Positions 1 through 5,744 of a DNA stretch of 6,745 nucleotides are shown piece after piece. The stretch spans positions 1 through 6,745 of the forward strand of contig JAFMSA010000235.1 of the NCBI GenBank assembly GCA_017353855.1, in the 5' to 3' direction. The DNA is from Alphaproteobacteria bacterium. GTDB lineage: Bacteria; Pseudomonadota; Alphaproteobacteria; ATCC43930; CGMCC-115725. Position 1 is the stretch's first letter, and the number at the start of each line of letters is the position of its first letter. A program made the position numbers and the translations under genes. The notes beneath the pieces were generated by a model. The model did no database searches and was not told the origin of the DNA. It saw only the letters and a list, made by a program, of their open reading frames with translations.

Positions 1-18
1 ACCGGCGTGGCGCTCCTT

Positions 19-72
19 CTTCCCAATCGGGAAGAAAACGACTGCCTTCCCAATCGGGAAGAAAACGACTGC
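19..72. repeat. Two tandem copies of a 27-bp unit with palindromic core
   Basis: Positions 19-45 and 46-72 are identical 27-bp units placed head to tail. Each starts with the 16-bp palindrome CTTCCCAATCGGGAAG (6-bp arms, 4-bp centre) and continues with AAAACGACTGC. In the first copy the arms extend to 8 bp (17-36) because flanking TT and AA also pair; in the second they do not. A third copy begins only with CT and then diverges. The unit is a multiple of three, and frame 2 is open through it from the window edge to a TAG at 113-115, so it could be the 3' end of a gene entering from the left. It could equally be an intergenic palindromic element or a pair of operators 27 bp apart. It lacks the T-tract expected of an intrinsic terminator on either strand. 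Confidence 0.85.
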
Positions 73-79
73 CTGGATC

Positions 80-113
80 GGCCGCGCGGGTCCTCCCCTC
101 GCGGTCGAGTTTT
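80..113 (+). terminator. Possible plus-strand hairpin terminator
   Basis: On the plus strand, bases 80-86 can pair with 100-106 (seven pairs, one G-U), and GGG at 88-90 can pair further with CCC at 95-97. The hairpin is followed by GAG and a run of only four T at 110-113. It could end transcription of a gene entering from the left of the window. The short T-run and the three-base gap after the stem make it a weak candidate. It would fall inside the frame-2 reading frame that ends at 115, so the two interpretations exclude each other. Confidence 0.25.
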
Positions 114-137
114 AGTCCAGGCGCGGCGCCGGTTTTA

Positions 138-590
138 TTACCTCTTACACTTGGGATGCGTGTCGTTCACCGTGTGCGCGACCGCATAATCATGGAGCCC
201 TTTCGCATCGAGGCTCCTGGCAAGGGTAAGCAGATTGGCCGCCTGCTGACAGACCTGGACGGTCGGAATGACGGCCTGCTTGCGTGCCGCCTCATTGGCC
301 AGGCCGGTCTGCCAGGCATCGAACGCGCTTTTCGGGTTCCGAGCCCCGACCCGGCGAAAATGGTTAATCATCGCGTTCTGATAGTGAAGCATCGCATTCT
401 TGTTGCGCAATCGGAACTCGCCATAAACGTTATCCCGACAAGACGAGCTGACCACCATCAGATCTGTCTCAAACAATATCGCCTGCTCCGCTTCGACATC
501 CGCCGCCGAGTAGCAGTTACGGTCAGCAGCCGAGGCGCCACCGACTGACAGGGCAGCACAGACCGCTCCAGCCGAAAGCAGCTTCTTCAT
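138..590 (-). CDS. Small secreted four-cysteine protein of unknown function
   Basis: This encodes a 150-residue protein whose function I do not recognise. Residues 1-21 form a classical Sec signal peptide: MKK, a hydrophobic stretch, and an A-S-A cleavage motif before A22-D23. The mature part is about 129 residues, mostly helical in character, with four cysteines (C26, C51, C114, C148), which would allow two disulfides in the periplasm. The arrangement resembles small hypothetical secreted proteins of Alphaproteobacteria, but that is from memory, not a search. The frame is open upstream to 665, but ATG at 590 is chosen for three reasons: it starts the signal peptide, a GGGGGAA ribosome-binding site lies just before it, and a good promoter lies at 626-653 inside the upstream extension. 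The gene appears monocistronic. No convincing T-rich terminator follows its TAA. Confidence 0.85.
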   Translation of the reverse strand: MKKLLSAGAVCAALSVGGASAADRNCYSAADVEAEQAILFETDLMVVSSSCRDNVYGEFRLRNKNAMLHYQNAMINHFRRVGARNPKSAFDAWQTGLANEAARKQAVIPTVQVCQQAANLLTLARSLDAKGLHDYAVAHTVNDTHPKCKR

Positions 591-625
591 CACAATTCCC
601 CCAAACCGATAACAGCGACAATTCC

Positions 626-653
626 AGAATACCTTTTCGGCGATCAATTTCAA
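626..653 (-). promoter_or_regulatory. Sigma-70-like promoter of the small secreted protein gene
   Basis: On the minus strand TTGAAA (648-653, 5 of 6 to the -35 consensus) and TATTCT (626-631, 4 of 6 to the -10 consensus) are separated by 16 bp. Transcription would start near 619, leaving a leader of about 28 nt before the ATG at 590 that includes the GGGGGAA ribosome-binding site. The position supports the shorter start of the downstream gene. Confidence 0.55.
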
Positions 654-665
654 GCGCAACAACAC

Positions 666-1288
666 TCCGTCTTGCTGATATCTTAAGTACAGTACGTGCT
701 AATCTTTTCTCGGGGTCAAGGTCCGATATCCAACCCAAGATTGGCCTCGCCCGGGAGACCTTCTATCTAAAAATAAATAACAAGCTACGACTTGTGGCCC
801 ATGGACCCGGGACTTCCTCTAAGCTTAAAGCCTGAGGGAGATTGATATATTGTATTGTAGCAAGATAGATGCTACTAGGGATGGTGCGCAGCCGACGGGA
901 CTGCGAGCGTCCCCCCTCGACGGCATCGCCGGGCACCAGCCCGTAGCATCGTCTGCGGACGTTCGGCGTCCAGAACCCGTCATTCGCAAGCGGCGCAAGC
1001 CGGAGGATCCAGCGCTCGCGAACCGTGCCCGCTTGCCGTCGTCGCCACGCCGCGCACCTCATGCCTCCAACGTGATACGCGATCAAGCCTTCGGACGTGC
1101 GAGTTTTGCGGCTAACGGCTCCGAGCAGGCCTAACGAAACTCCCGTCCGACAGCTTCTGCCTGGCGCGCGCCGGACCAGGATACCCACCCCCCGGCTCTC
1201 CTATATTATATTACGGTATGACGGGACCATTGCAGAACGGGGGGCTTTCCGTTGTCGCCCGAAGACGACACTCTTCGCCCGAAGGTTT
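666..1288. other. Long stretch without a convincing gene
   Basis: About 620 bp separate the small secreted protein gene from the SAM hydrolase gene. Two frames stay open (minus 763-1188 and plus 850-1134), but their translations are rich in Arg and Ser, show no motif I recognise, and use mixed third bases. Visible structure includes an AT-rich patch at about 760-870. On the minus strand a 5-bp hairpin (ACAAG at 791-795, CTTGT at 780-784) runs into a T-rich stretch. An inverted repeat GTAGCA/TGCTAC lies at 857-875. An AT-rich spot at 1202-1213 contains a perfect minus-strand TATAAT at 1205-1210 and a plus-strand TATTAT at 1204-1209, neither with a convincing -35 box. No tRNA or rRNA is seen. 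It may be a decayed gene region or hold an undetected small RNA. Confidence 0.6.
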
Positions 1289-2026
1289 ATGGCTCCAATG
1301 ATCGTGCTGTTCAGTGATTTTGGTTTGGAGGGGCCTTATACCGGCCAGGTTAAGGCGGTGCTGTATCGCACAGCGCCCGGAATTCCGGTCGTCGATCTTT
1401 TTGCCGATGCGCCTCCCGGTAAGCCGAAGCCTGCCGCCTATCTTCTCGCCGCCTACGGCGCCTGGTTCCCACCGGGAACCGTGCTCGTAGCGGTCGTCGA
1501 CCCCGGTGTCGGCAGTGCACGCGGAGCGGTCATCGTCGACGCGGACGGCCGTTGGCACGTCGGACCCGACAACGGGCTGTTCGAGCTGGTAGCGCGGCGC
1601 GCCGACAGCGTTCGGACCTGGGATATCCCGTGGCGTCCCGACAGACTGTCGGCTAGCTTTCACGGGCGCGATCTCTTCGCTCCAGTCGGCGGTCAGCTCG
1701 CTCGCGGCATTCTGCCGCGCGAGCCGCCGCGACCGGGCGAGTTCGGCCGCCGCGCGGATTGGCCGGACGATTTGCCGGAAATCGTTTACGTAGATCGGTA
1801 TGGCAATGCGATGACCGGATTACGGGCCGCGCTGCTGGCCGATGGAACCCGGTTGTCGGCAGCCGGGCGCGTTTTAACCCGTGCCCGGACCTTTTCCGAT
1901 GTGCCGCCGGGAGTGGCCTTCTGGTACGAAAACTCGAACGGGCTGGCCGAGATTGCCGTCAATGCCGGACGGGCGGACGGTGCTCTGGGGCTCGCCGTCG
2001 GCAGCCCCGTGGCTATCCTCGGCTAA
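1289..2026 (+). CDS. SAM hydroxide adenosyltransferase (DUF62 family)
   Basis: This 245-residue protein belongs to the family that includes fluorinase and chlorinase, whose ordinary bacterial and archaeal members hydrolyse S-adenosylmethionine to adenosine and methionine using water activated as hydroxide. The N-terminal domain starts with LFSDFG (7-12) and Y17-T-G. The family's Asp-Arg-His triad is present: D71 in VVDPGVGS, R78 seven residues later, and H125 in SFHGRDLFAP. The VGPDNG block is at 91-96. The C-terminal barrel domain has VDRYGNAMT and NSNGLAEIAVN. These features point to the hydrolase rather than a halogenase. ATG 1289 is preceded by GAAGG at 1281-1285 with short spacing; ATG 1298 three codons later is equally possible. 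The frame is open upstream to 1097, but that part does not fit the family. The gene stands alone and overlaps the convergent DedA gene at the stop codons. The physiological role of these enzymes is not well settled. Confidence 0.92.
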   Translation: MAPMIVLFSDFGLEGPYTGQVKAVLYRTAPGIPVVDLFADAPPGKPKPAAYLLAAYGAWFPPGTVLVAVVDPGVGSARGAVIVDADGRWHVGPDNGLFELVARRADSVRTWDIPWRPDRLSASFHGRDLFAPVGGQLARGILPREPPRPGEFGRRADWPDDLPEIVYVDRYGNAMTGLRAALLADGTRLSAAGRVLTRARTFSDVPPGVAFWYENSNGLAEIAVNAGRADGALGLAVGSPVAILG

Positions 2027-2658
2027 TCGGAAGACGCGCCGAACTCAAGGCGCTGGGATAACGATCTTGACGCCGCCGACGGGACCCGCAGTTGACGTCG
2101 CTTCTGTATCCGGTGGACCAGCCAGACGGCGAGCGCGAACACTATGAAGACCGCGAGCATGACGAGGCTGAAAGAGCGCACCAGATCACCGAGCACCCTA
2201 CGGAACGCGTGGCCGAGGAAATAACCGACCGCAACAAAGCCCCCCGCCCAAATACACGCAGCCAGAAAGTTCAATGTCAGAAACCGCTTCCAACAGACGG
2301 CGCTCATGCCCATGGCAAACGAGGAAAAGTTCCGCACGCCATAGATAAAGCGAAAGGACAGAATAAAACCAGTGTTGTAACGCTCCAGCCAATACAACGC
2401 CGACGCGACACCGTATCGCCAGCGGGGAAACCGGTTCAACAAACGCAGCCCGAAGGAGCGTCCGATCCAGAAATAGGTCTGATCTCCGGAAAAGCTGCCG
2501 AGCAGCGTCACCGCCAACAGCAGGACTGGATTGAGCAAGCCTTGTGCTGCGGCGAACGCGGCGAACAGCACAAACGTCTCGCCTTCGAGAAACGTCCAGA
2601 TGAAAGCGGTCAGGTAAAAATAGACGCCGTGTTCAGCAATTAGCCGGTTAATCTCCAT
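2023..2658 (-). CDS. DedA-family (VTT domain) inner-membrane protein
   Basis: This is a 211-residue integral membrane protein of the DedA/SNARE-associated superfamily, whose members act in lipid flipping (for example undecaprenyl phosphate recycling), membrane homeostasis and pH or drug tolerance. An N-terminal re-entrant/helical region carries FLEGET (23-28, acidic E25 and E27). GDQTYFWIGRSFG follows (58-70, acidic D59). Then comes the family's arginine signature, here SFRFIYGVRNF (R103 and R109), followed by FAMGMS. Two strongly hydrophobic helices follow near 127-150 and 160-185, and a basic Arg-rich tail faces the cytoplasm. All charged residues known to matter in E. coli YqjA/YghB appear to have counterparts. 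ATG 2658 is chosen because the family begins here; the open frame to 2841 reads through the promoter. No strong ribosome-binding site is seen. The substrate cannot be inferred. Confidence 0.9.
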   Translation of the reverse strand: MEINRLIAEHGVYFYLTAFIWTFLEGETFVLFAAFAAAQGLLNPVLLLAVTLLGSFSGDQTYFWIGRSFGLRLLNRFPRWRYGVASALYWLERYNTGFILSFRFIYGVRNFSSFAMGMSAVCWKRFLTLNFLAACIWAGGFVAVGYFLGHAFRRVLGDLVRSFSLVMLAVFIVFALAVWLVHRIQKRRQLRVPSAASRSLSQRLEFGASSD

Positions 2659-2738
2659 TCCGGACCCGTTCTCGCCCTGTCCAAGCGCCCCGGGCCGCGG
2701 CTGGAGCGCACCCCCTCGATCCTCTTTCGGCGTGGCCC

Positions 2739-2767
2739 ATGCTATGTATTTCCGTGATCCAGGTCGA
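2739..2767 (-). promoter_or_regulatory. Candidate promoter of the DedA-family gene
   Basis: On the minus strand TCGACC (2762-2767) and TAGCAT (2739-2744) are separated by exactly 17 bp, each matching 4 of 6 consensus bases. Transcription would begin near 2732, giving a leader of about 74 nt. It lies in the 194-bp divergent spacer between the DedA gene and the MaoC gene. No comparable plus-strand promoter could be picked out for the MaoC gene. Confidence 0.4.
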
Positions 2768-2852
2768 GCAGATTCGGGCCCGGCCCCGGATTTCCCGCCG
2801 TGAGCGCGATCTCGCGGCGCGGTAGACGGCAAGGCAAGCAAGGAGAAGACCG

Positions 2853-3311
2853 ATGGCCGGACGTTATTTCGAGGAGTTTCGGGAGGGGCAGGTCTTCGAG
2901 CATGCGATCAGCCGCACCGTCACCGAAATGGACAACGTGCTGTTCAGCACGCTGACGATGAACCCGCAACCGCTGCATCTCGATGAGGAATTCGCAAAAC
3001 AGACGGAGTTCGGACAGCGACTGGTAAATAGCCTGTTCACGCTGGGTCTGGTGATCGGCATCAGCGTCGGCGAGACGACGCTCGGAACCACGGTGGCCAA
3101 TCTGGGCATGAGCGAGGTTCGCTTCCCTAAGCCGGTTTTCCACGGTGACACGTTGCGCGCGCGGACCATCGTGCGATCGAAAAGACGCAGCCAGTCGCGC
3201 AGGAACGCCGGGATCGTCGAGTTCGAGCATCAGGGGATCAATCAACGCGGCGAAGTGGTGGCAATATGCCGGCGCGCCGGGTTGATGAAATGCCGAGAGA
3301 CGGAGGCGTGA
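2853..3311 (+). CDS. MaoC-family acyl-CoA dehydratase/hydratase (single hot-dog)
   Basis: This 152-residue protein has the length of a single hot-dog-fold enoyl-CoA hydratase of the MaoC group. These enzymes add water to (or remove it from) a CoA-bound unsaturated acid. The active-site segment is T35-M-N-P-Q-P-L-H42-L-D44, followed by FAKQTEFGQRLVNSLFTL (47-64), and later VRFPKPVFHGDTL, the usual hot-dog strand and GDTL turn. The classical (R)-hydratase motif is D-x-N-P-x-H. Here the His is kept (H42), but N37 sits where the Asp would be, as I align it. The start is supported by AGGAG at 2841-2845, seven bases before ATG. The stop TGA directly touches the ATG of the CitE-like gene, so the two are surely co-transcribed. 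Hydratase plus lyase recalls itaconyl-CoA (RipB-RipC) and mesaconyl-CoA/methylmalyl-CoA steps; no CoA-transferase is present here to decide between them. Confidence 0.9.
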   Translation: MAGRYFEEFREGQVFEHAISRTVTEMDNVLFSTLTMNPQPLHLDEEFAKQTEFGQRLVNSLFTLGLVIGISVGETTLGTTVANLGMSEVRFPKPVFHGDTLRARTIVRSKRRSQSRRNAGIVEFEHQGINQRGEVVAICRRAGLMKCRETEA

Positions 3312-4169
3312 ATGCGTTCGCTGCTTTTTGTTCCGGCCGACAGCGAGCGCAAGCTTTCGCGCGCGCAGCAGTCCGGAGCCGACGCTTTGATACTCGATCT
3401 TGAGGATTCAGTCGTCCCGGCCAACCGCGCGCTTGCGCGTGGCCGGGCCCACGATTTTCTCGCCTCAACGCTATCCGCCGGGTTGCGCCGCTATGTTCGC
3501 ATCAACCCGCTGTCAAGCGGCGCAGCGCTCGACGATCTCGCCGCAGTGGTGCCCGGAAACCCGGATGGGGTTCTCCTTCCCAAATGCGTGCCCGCCGATC
3601 TCTCCACACTCGATCACTACCTTTGCGCGTTTGAGACGGCCGCCGCGCTGCCGCTCGCTACGGTCCGGGTGATCGCGATAGCGACCGAAACTCCCGCCGC
3701 GATGTTCACGCTCGGCGGCTACGCGGGGATATCGGAACGCCTCGAGGGCATTACCTGGGGCGCCGAGGATCTCGCCGCCTGTCTCGGCGGCAATAACCGC
3801 CGGCTCGACGGGGTCTATGACGATGCCTACCGGTTCGCGCGGTCACTCTGCCTGCTGGGTGCCGCGGCGGCCGGCGTGATGCCGATCGATACGATATACA
3901 CCGATTTCAGGGACGAGGCCGGGCTCGCGGCGGAGTGCGCGGCTGCCAAGCGTTCCGGCTTCACCGCCAAAATGGCGATTCACCCGGCACAAATCCCGGT
4001 CATCAACAATGCCTTTTCGGCAAGCGAAGAAGAACTCGCCTGGGCGCGCAAGGTGGTGGCTCTCTTCGCCGGGAACCCGCAGGCCGGGACCGTCGCCCTC
4101 GACGGAAAGATGGTCGACAGGCCCCATCTCGTCCTCGCTCGCCGACTCCTGGGGCTCGGGCCGGAGTGA
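3312..4169 (+). CDS. HpcH/HpaI aldolase / CitE-like CoA-ester lyase
   Basis: This 285-residue TIM-barrel lyase belongs to the CitE group, which splits 3-hydroxyacyl-CoA esters (citramalyl-CoA, malyl-CoA, methylmalyl-CoA) by a Mg2+-dependent retro-Claisen reaction. It opens with MRSLLFVPA and continues with ALILDLEDSV (25-34), RIN with R63 (CoA/substrate-binding Arg) and LLPK (88-91). The two metal ligands are E126 in ATETPAAM and D153 in WGAEDLAA. The C-terminal AIHPAQIP segment, which closes the active site, is present. All catalytic residues look intact and the length is normal. A CGGAGG ribosome-binding site lies at 3301-3306, inside the end of the MaoC gene, five bases before ATG. Which hydroxyacyl-CoA it cleaves cannot be told; its partnership with the MaoC hydratase favours a branched C4-C5 dicarboxylyl-CoA. 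A free-standing CitE-like lyase, not a citrate lyase subunit, since no citD or citF is seen. Confidence 0.92.
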   Translation: MRSLLFVPADSERKLSRAQQSGADALILDLEDSVVPANRALARGRAHDFLASTLSAGLRRYVRINPLSSGAALDDLAAVVPGNPDGVLLPKCVPADLSTLDHYLCAFETAAALPLATVRVIAIATETPAAMFTLGGYAGISERLEGITWGAEDLAACLGGNNRRLDGVYDDAYRFARSLCLLGAAAAGVMPIDTIYTDFRDEAGLAAECAAAKRSGFTAKMAIHPAQIPVINNAFSASEEELAWARKVVALFAGNPQAGTVALDGKMVDRPHLVLARRLLGLGPE

Positions 4170-4183
4170 GAGCCGCCGGAAGA

Positions 4184-4519
4184 CGCATCCCGGTCGGGCG
4201 CCGCGCCGGCAGGCTGCGCTCCGCCGGACGGTTTGCGGTGTCGCGACCGGAGCCGGTTCCTCTGACCCTCGACGGGCCTCGCGGCGTACCGGCCCGTGTC
4301 GTCTCGCTGAGGGACGGCACGATGGCTTGGCATCTCGCCGGCTTTAAGGACGTCTCGGGCGCCACTGGTCGTGCCCCCGAGATGTCTTCCGAGGGCATCG
4401 CCGCTGCGCAGCCCCGGGCCGACGCTGTGGCCCGTCGCTATCATGTTCCGCTCATCGATCGCGCGAGGCTCGCCGAATGGCAGCGCGAGGCTGACCGCCG
4501 CACACTTTATGTTGTATTA
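4184..4519 (+). pseudogene. Degraded internal fragment of a multidomain rhodanese
   Basis: In reading frame 2, codons 4283-4519 translate to a segment that strongly recalls the middle of multidomain rhodanese sulfurtransferases: GVPARVVSLRDGTMAWHLAG, then a Pro/Glu linker, ADAVARRY, IDRARLAEW and ADRRTLYVV. In intact relatives the last block leads into a further rhodanese domain (FDVR-x-P-x-E-Y); here the text becomes unrelated right after it. Upstream, AGRLRS at 4205-4222 resembles the active-site loop C-A-G-R-T-R-S, but the cysteine position reads CGC (Arg, 4202-4204), one transition from TGC, and about ten extra residues separate loop and GVP. No proper start, no flanking domains and no ribosome-binding site are visible, so it is a remnant rather than a gene. 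The frame happens to be open from 3935 through the lyase gene. The assignment is from memory of the family. Confidence 0.55.
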
Positions 4520-4798
4520 AGGAACCGCCGGATGGTCTCTCAGCGGTTTTGGTTTTGCGCAGCGACCTATTCGTCCCGACCGGCAACCCGGATTTCAAAC
4601 AACACCTGGCGGTCTTGACTCTGATGAGGCTCTTTCCCTGCTTCAGGTCCCTGCTACCGGGAGTGCGTGCTAACTTTCCAAAGGTTGCGCGCTCCCGCGC
4701 GAAACGCCCTTCACGCCTCCCTCGCGCCCAGGATGGAGCACGGGCCGCATAAATGGTAGCAAGGAGGTATCCTCACCAGCACCGGAGGAAGACCGCCG
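4520..4798. other. Spacer after the rhodanese remnant, leader of LLM gene
   Basis: These 279 bases hold no recognisable gene. A small perfect hairpin CGCGC-TCCC-GCGCG lies at 4688-4701 without a T-run. TTGACT at 4615-4620 looks like a -35 box but has no matching -10. Near the downstream gene two Shine-Dalgarno-like sites occur: AAGGAGGT at 4761-4768 and GGAGGAA at 4784-4790. Translation of the rest of the rhodanese was looked for in all three plus frames and not seen. Confidence 0.6.
4761..4790 (+). promoter_or_regulatory. Two ribosome-binding-like sites before the LLM gene
   Basis: GGAGG at 4784-4788 is ten bases from the ATG at 4799 and is the likely working site. Farther upstream, AAGGAGGT at 4761-4768 matches the 16S rRNA tail perfectly but is 30 bases from the start. 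It can fold on itself as GAGG-TAT-CCTC (4764-4774). An ATG at 4753 precedes it, in a frame that only runs across the LLM gene as a shadow. The upstream site may act as a standby site or be chance. Confidence 0.35.
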
Positions 4799-5740
4799 AT
4801 GGCGACGCAAATTGGATACCTGCTGCCGACCCGCGAACGGGTCATGGAGGGCCGGCCCGAAGCGGCCCCGCTGCTCGATCTTGCCGTGCGTGCAGAAAAG
4901 CTCGGTTTTCAATCGGTGTGGGTTGGAGATTCACTCCTCGCCCGGCCGCGGCACGACCCGCTGACCCTGCTGGCTGCTGCGGCCGCCCGCACAAAAAGGG
5001 TGACGCTCGGGACCGCGGTGTTTTTGCCGGCGCTACGCAATCCGGTGGTGCTCGCGCATCAGCTCGCCACGCTCGATCAGATCAGCGAAGGACGACTCGT
5101 TCTCGGTGCCGGCATCGCCAGCGACGTCCCCAACATTAGAGCCGAATTCGCGGCCGCGGGAGTGCCGTTCGAAGGCCGGGTCGGCTGCATGATGGAAGGC
5201 CTGCGGCTCGCCCGGGCACTCTGGACCGGACAGCCGGTCGATTGGCAGGGACGCTGGCCGGTCAAAGACGGCGTGCTTGGCCCGACGCCGTATCGGGCAG
5301 GAGGACCGCCGATCTGGATGGCCGGCTCGGTCCGTCCCGCACTCGAACGGGCCGCGCGCCATTTCGACGGCTGGTTCGCAAACGAGGCGGATCTTGCCCG
5401 CTGGAGCCGGCAATGGGCGGAGGTAAAGGAGATCCTCCGCGAAACCGGGCGCGACGCCACCCGGTTCGTCGCGGCAATCTATGTGACCCTCGCCATCGAC
5501 GAGGACGGCACCCGCGCGAACCGGCGGATCGATGCGTTTCTCGAGAAATACTACGGCCAGCCGGCCGCCGTGATGCGCAAGCGGCAGGCCTGCTACGGCG
5601 GCGCGGCCGCCGGCGCGGCAGAGTATCTTGCGGGCTTTGCCGCAGCGGGCGCGAGCCACATCATCGTGCGCTTTGCCGGTGAGCCGGAGCAACAGCTCGA
5701 AATCCTGACCGGGCTGCGCGCCCAGCTCACAGGGGAGTGA
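4799..5740 (+). CDS. LLM-class flavin-dependent oxidoreductase (luciferase-like)
   Basis: This 313-residue protein is a TIM-barrel, luciferase-like enzyme of the class that uses reduced FMN or F420 to oxidise or reduce small organic substrates, as SsuD, NtaA and alkane monooxygenases do. Diagnostic text begins with IGYLLPTRE at the N-terminus. LGFQSVWVGDS follows (35-45), then PRHDPLTLLAAAAARTKRV with LGTAV (70-74). RNPVVLAHQLATLDQISEGR (80-99) leads into LVLGAGI, the most conserved part of the family. GGPPIWMAGS is the later barrel strand that contacts the flavin phosphate. The length is normal and nothing looks broken. The gene is cytoplasmic and probably heads a two-gene operon: its TGA is followed after 4 bp by the TfdA-like dioxygenase. 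Substrate and cofactor (FMN or F420) cannot be told; the pairing suggests two oxidative steps on the same or a related compound. Confidence 0.93.
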   Translation: MATQIGYLLPTRERVMEGRPEAAPLLDLAVRAEKLGFQSVWVGDSLLARPRHDPLTLLAAAAARTKRVTLGTAVFLPALRNPVVLAHQLATLDQISEGRLVLGAGIASDVPNIRAEFAAAGVPFEGRVGCMMEGLRLARALWTGQPVDWQGRWPVKDGVLGPTPYRAGGPPIWMAGSVRPALERAARHFDGWFANEADLARWSRQWAEVKEILRETGRDATRFVAAIYVTLAIDEDGTRANRRIDAFLEKYYGQPAAVMRKRQACYGGAAAGAAEYLAGFAAAGASHIIVRFAGEPEQQLEILTGLRAQLTGE

Positions 5741-5744
5741 TCGG

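Noticed and set aside
19..72. CRISPR array
   Set aside because: There are only two repeats and they touch with no spacer between them.
2..115. Partial gene in frame 2 ending at TAG 113-115
   Set aside because: Only 37 codons are visible, half of them the tandem repeat, with no recognisable motif, so it is noted under the repeat but not called.
591..665. Longer start of the small secreted protein at 665
   Set aside because: It would bury the signal peptide 25 residues into the protein and place the start upstream of the best promoter (626-653).
1097..1288. N-terminal extension of the SAM hydrolase frame to 1097
   Set aside because: The extra 64 residues are basic and unlike the family, which begins at about MIVLFSDFG. 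The extension also runs through the AT-rich spot at 1202-1213.
1180..1288. SAM riboswitch ahead of the SAM hydrolase gene
   Set aside because: No multi-helix structure or recognisable SAM riboswitch core could be seen in the leader.
2659..2841. Longer start of the DedA gene at 2841
   Set aside because: The extra 61 residues are rich in Pro, Gly and Arg, do not match the family and cover the candidate promoter.
3935..4618. A 227-codon plus-strand gene overlapping the lyase
   Set aside because: Its first third is a frame shadow of the intact CitE-like gene. Only the part after about 4184 has rhodanese-like text, which is why it is called a remnant.
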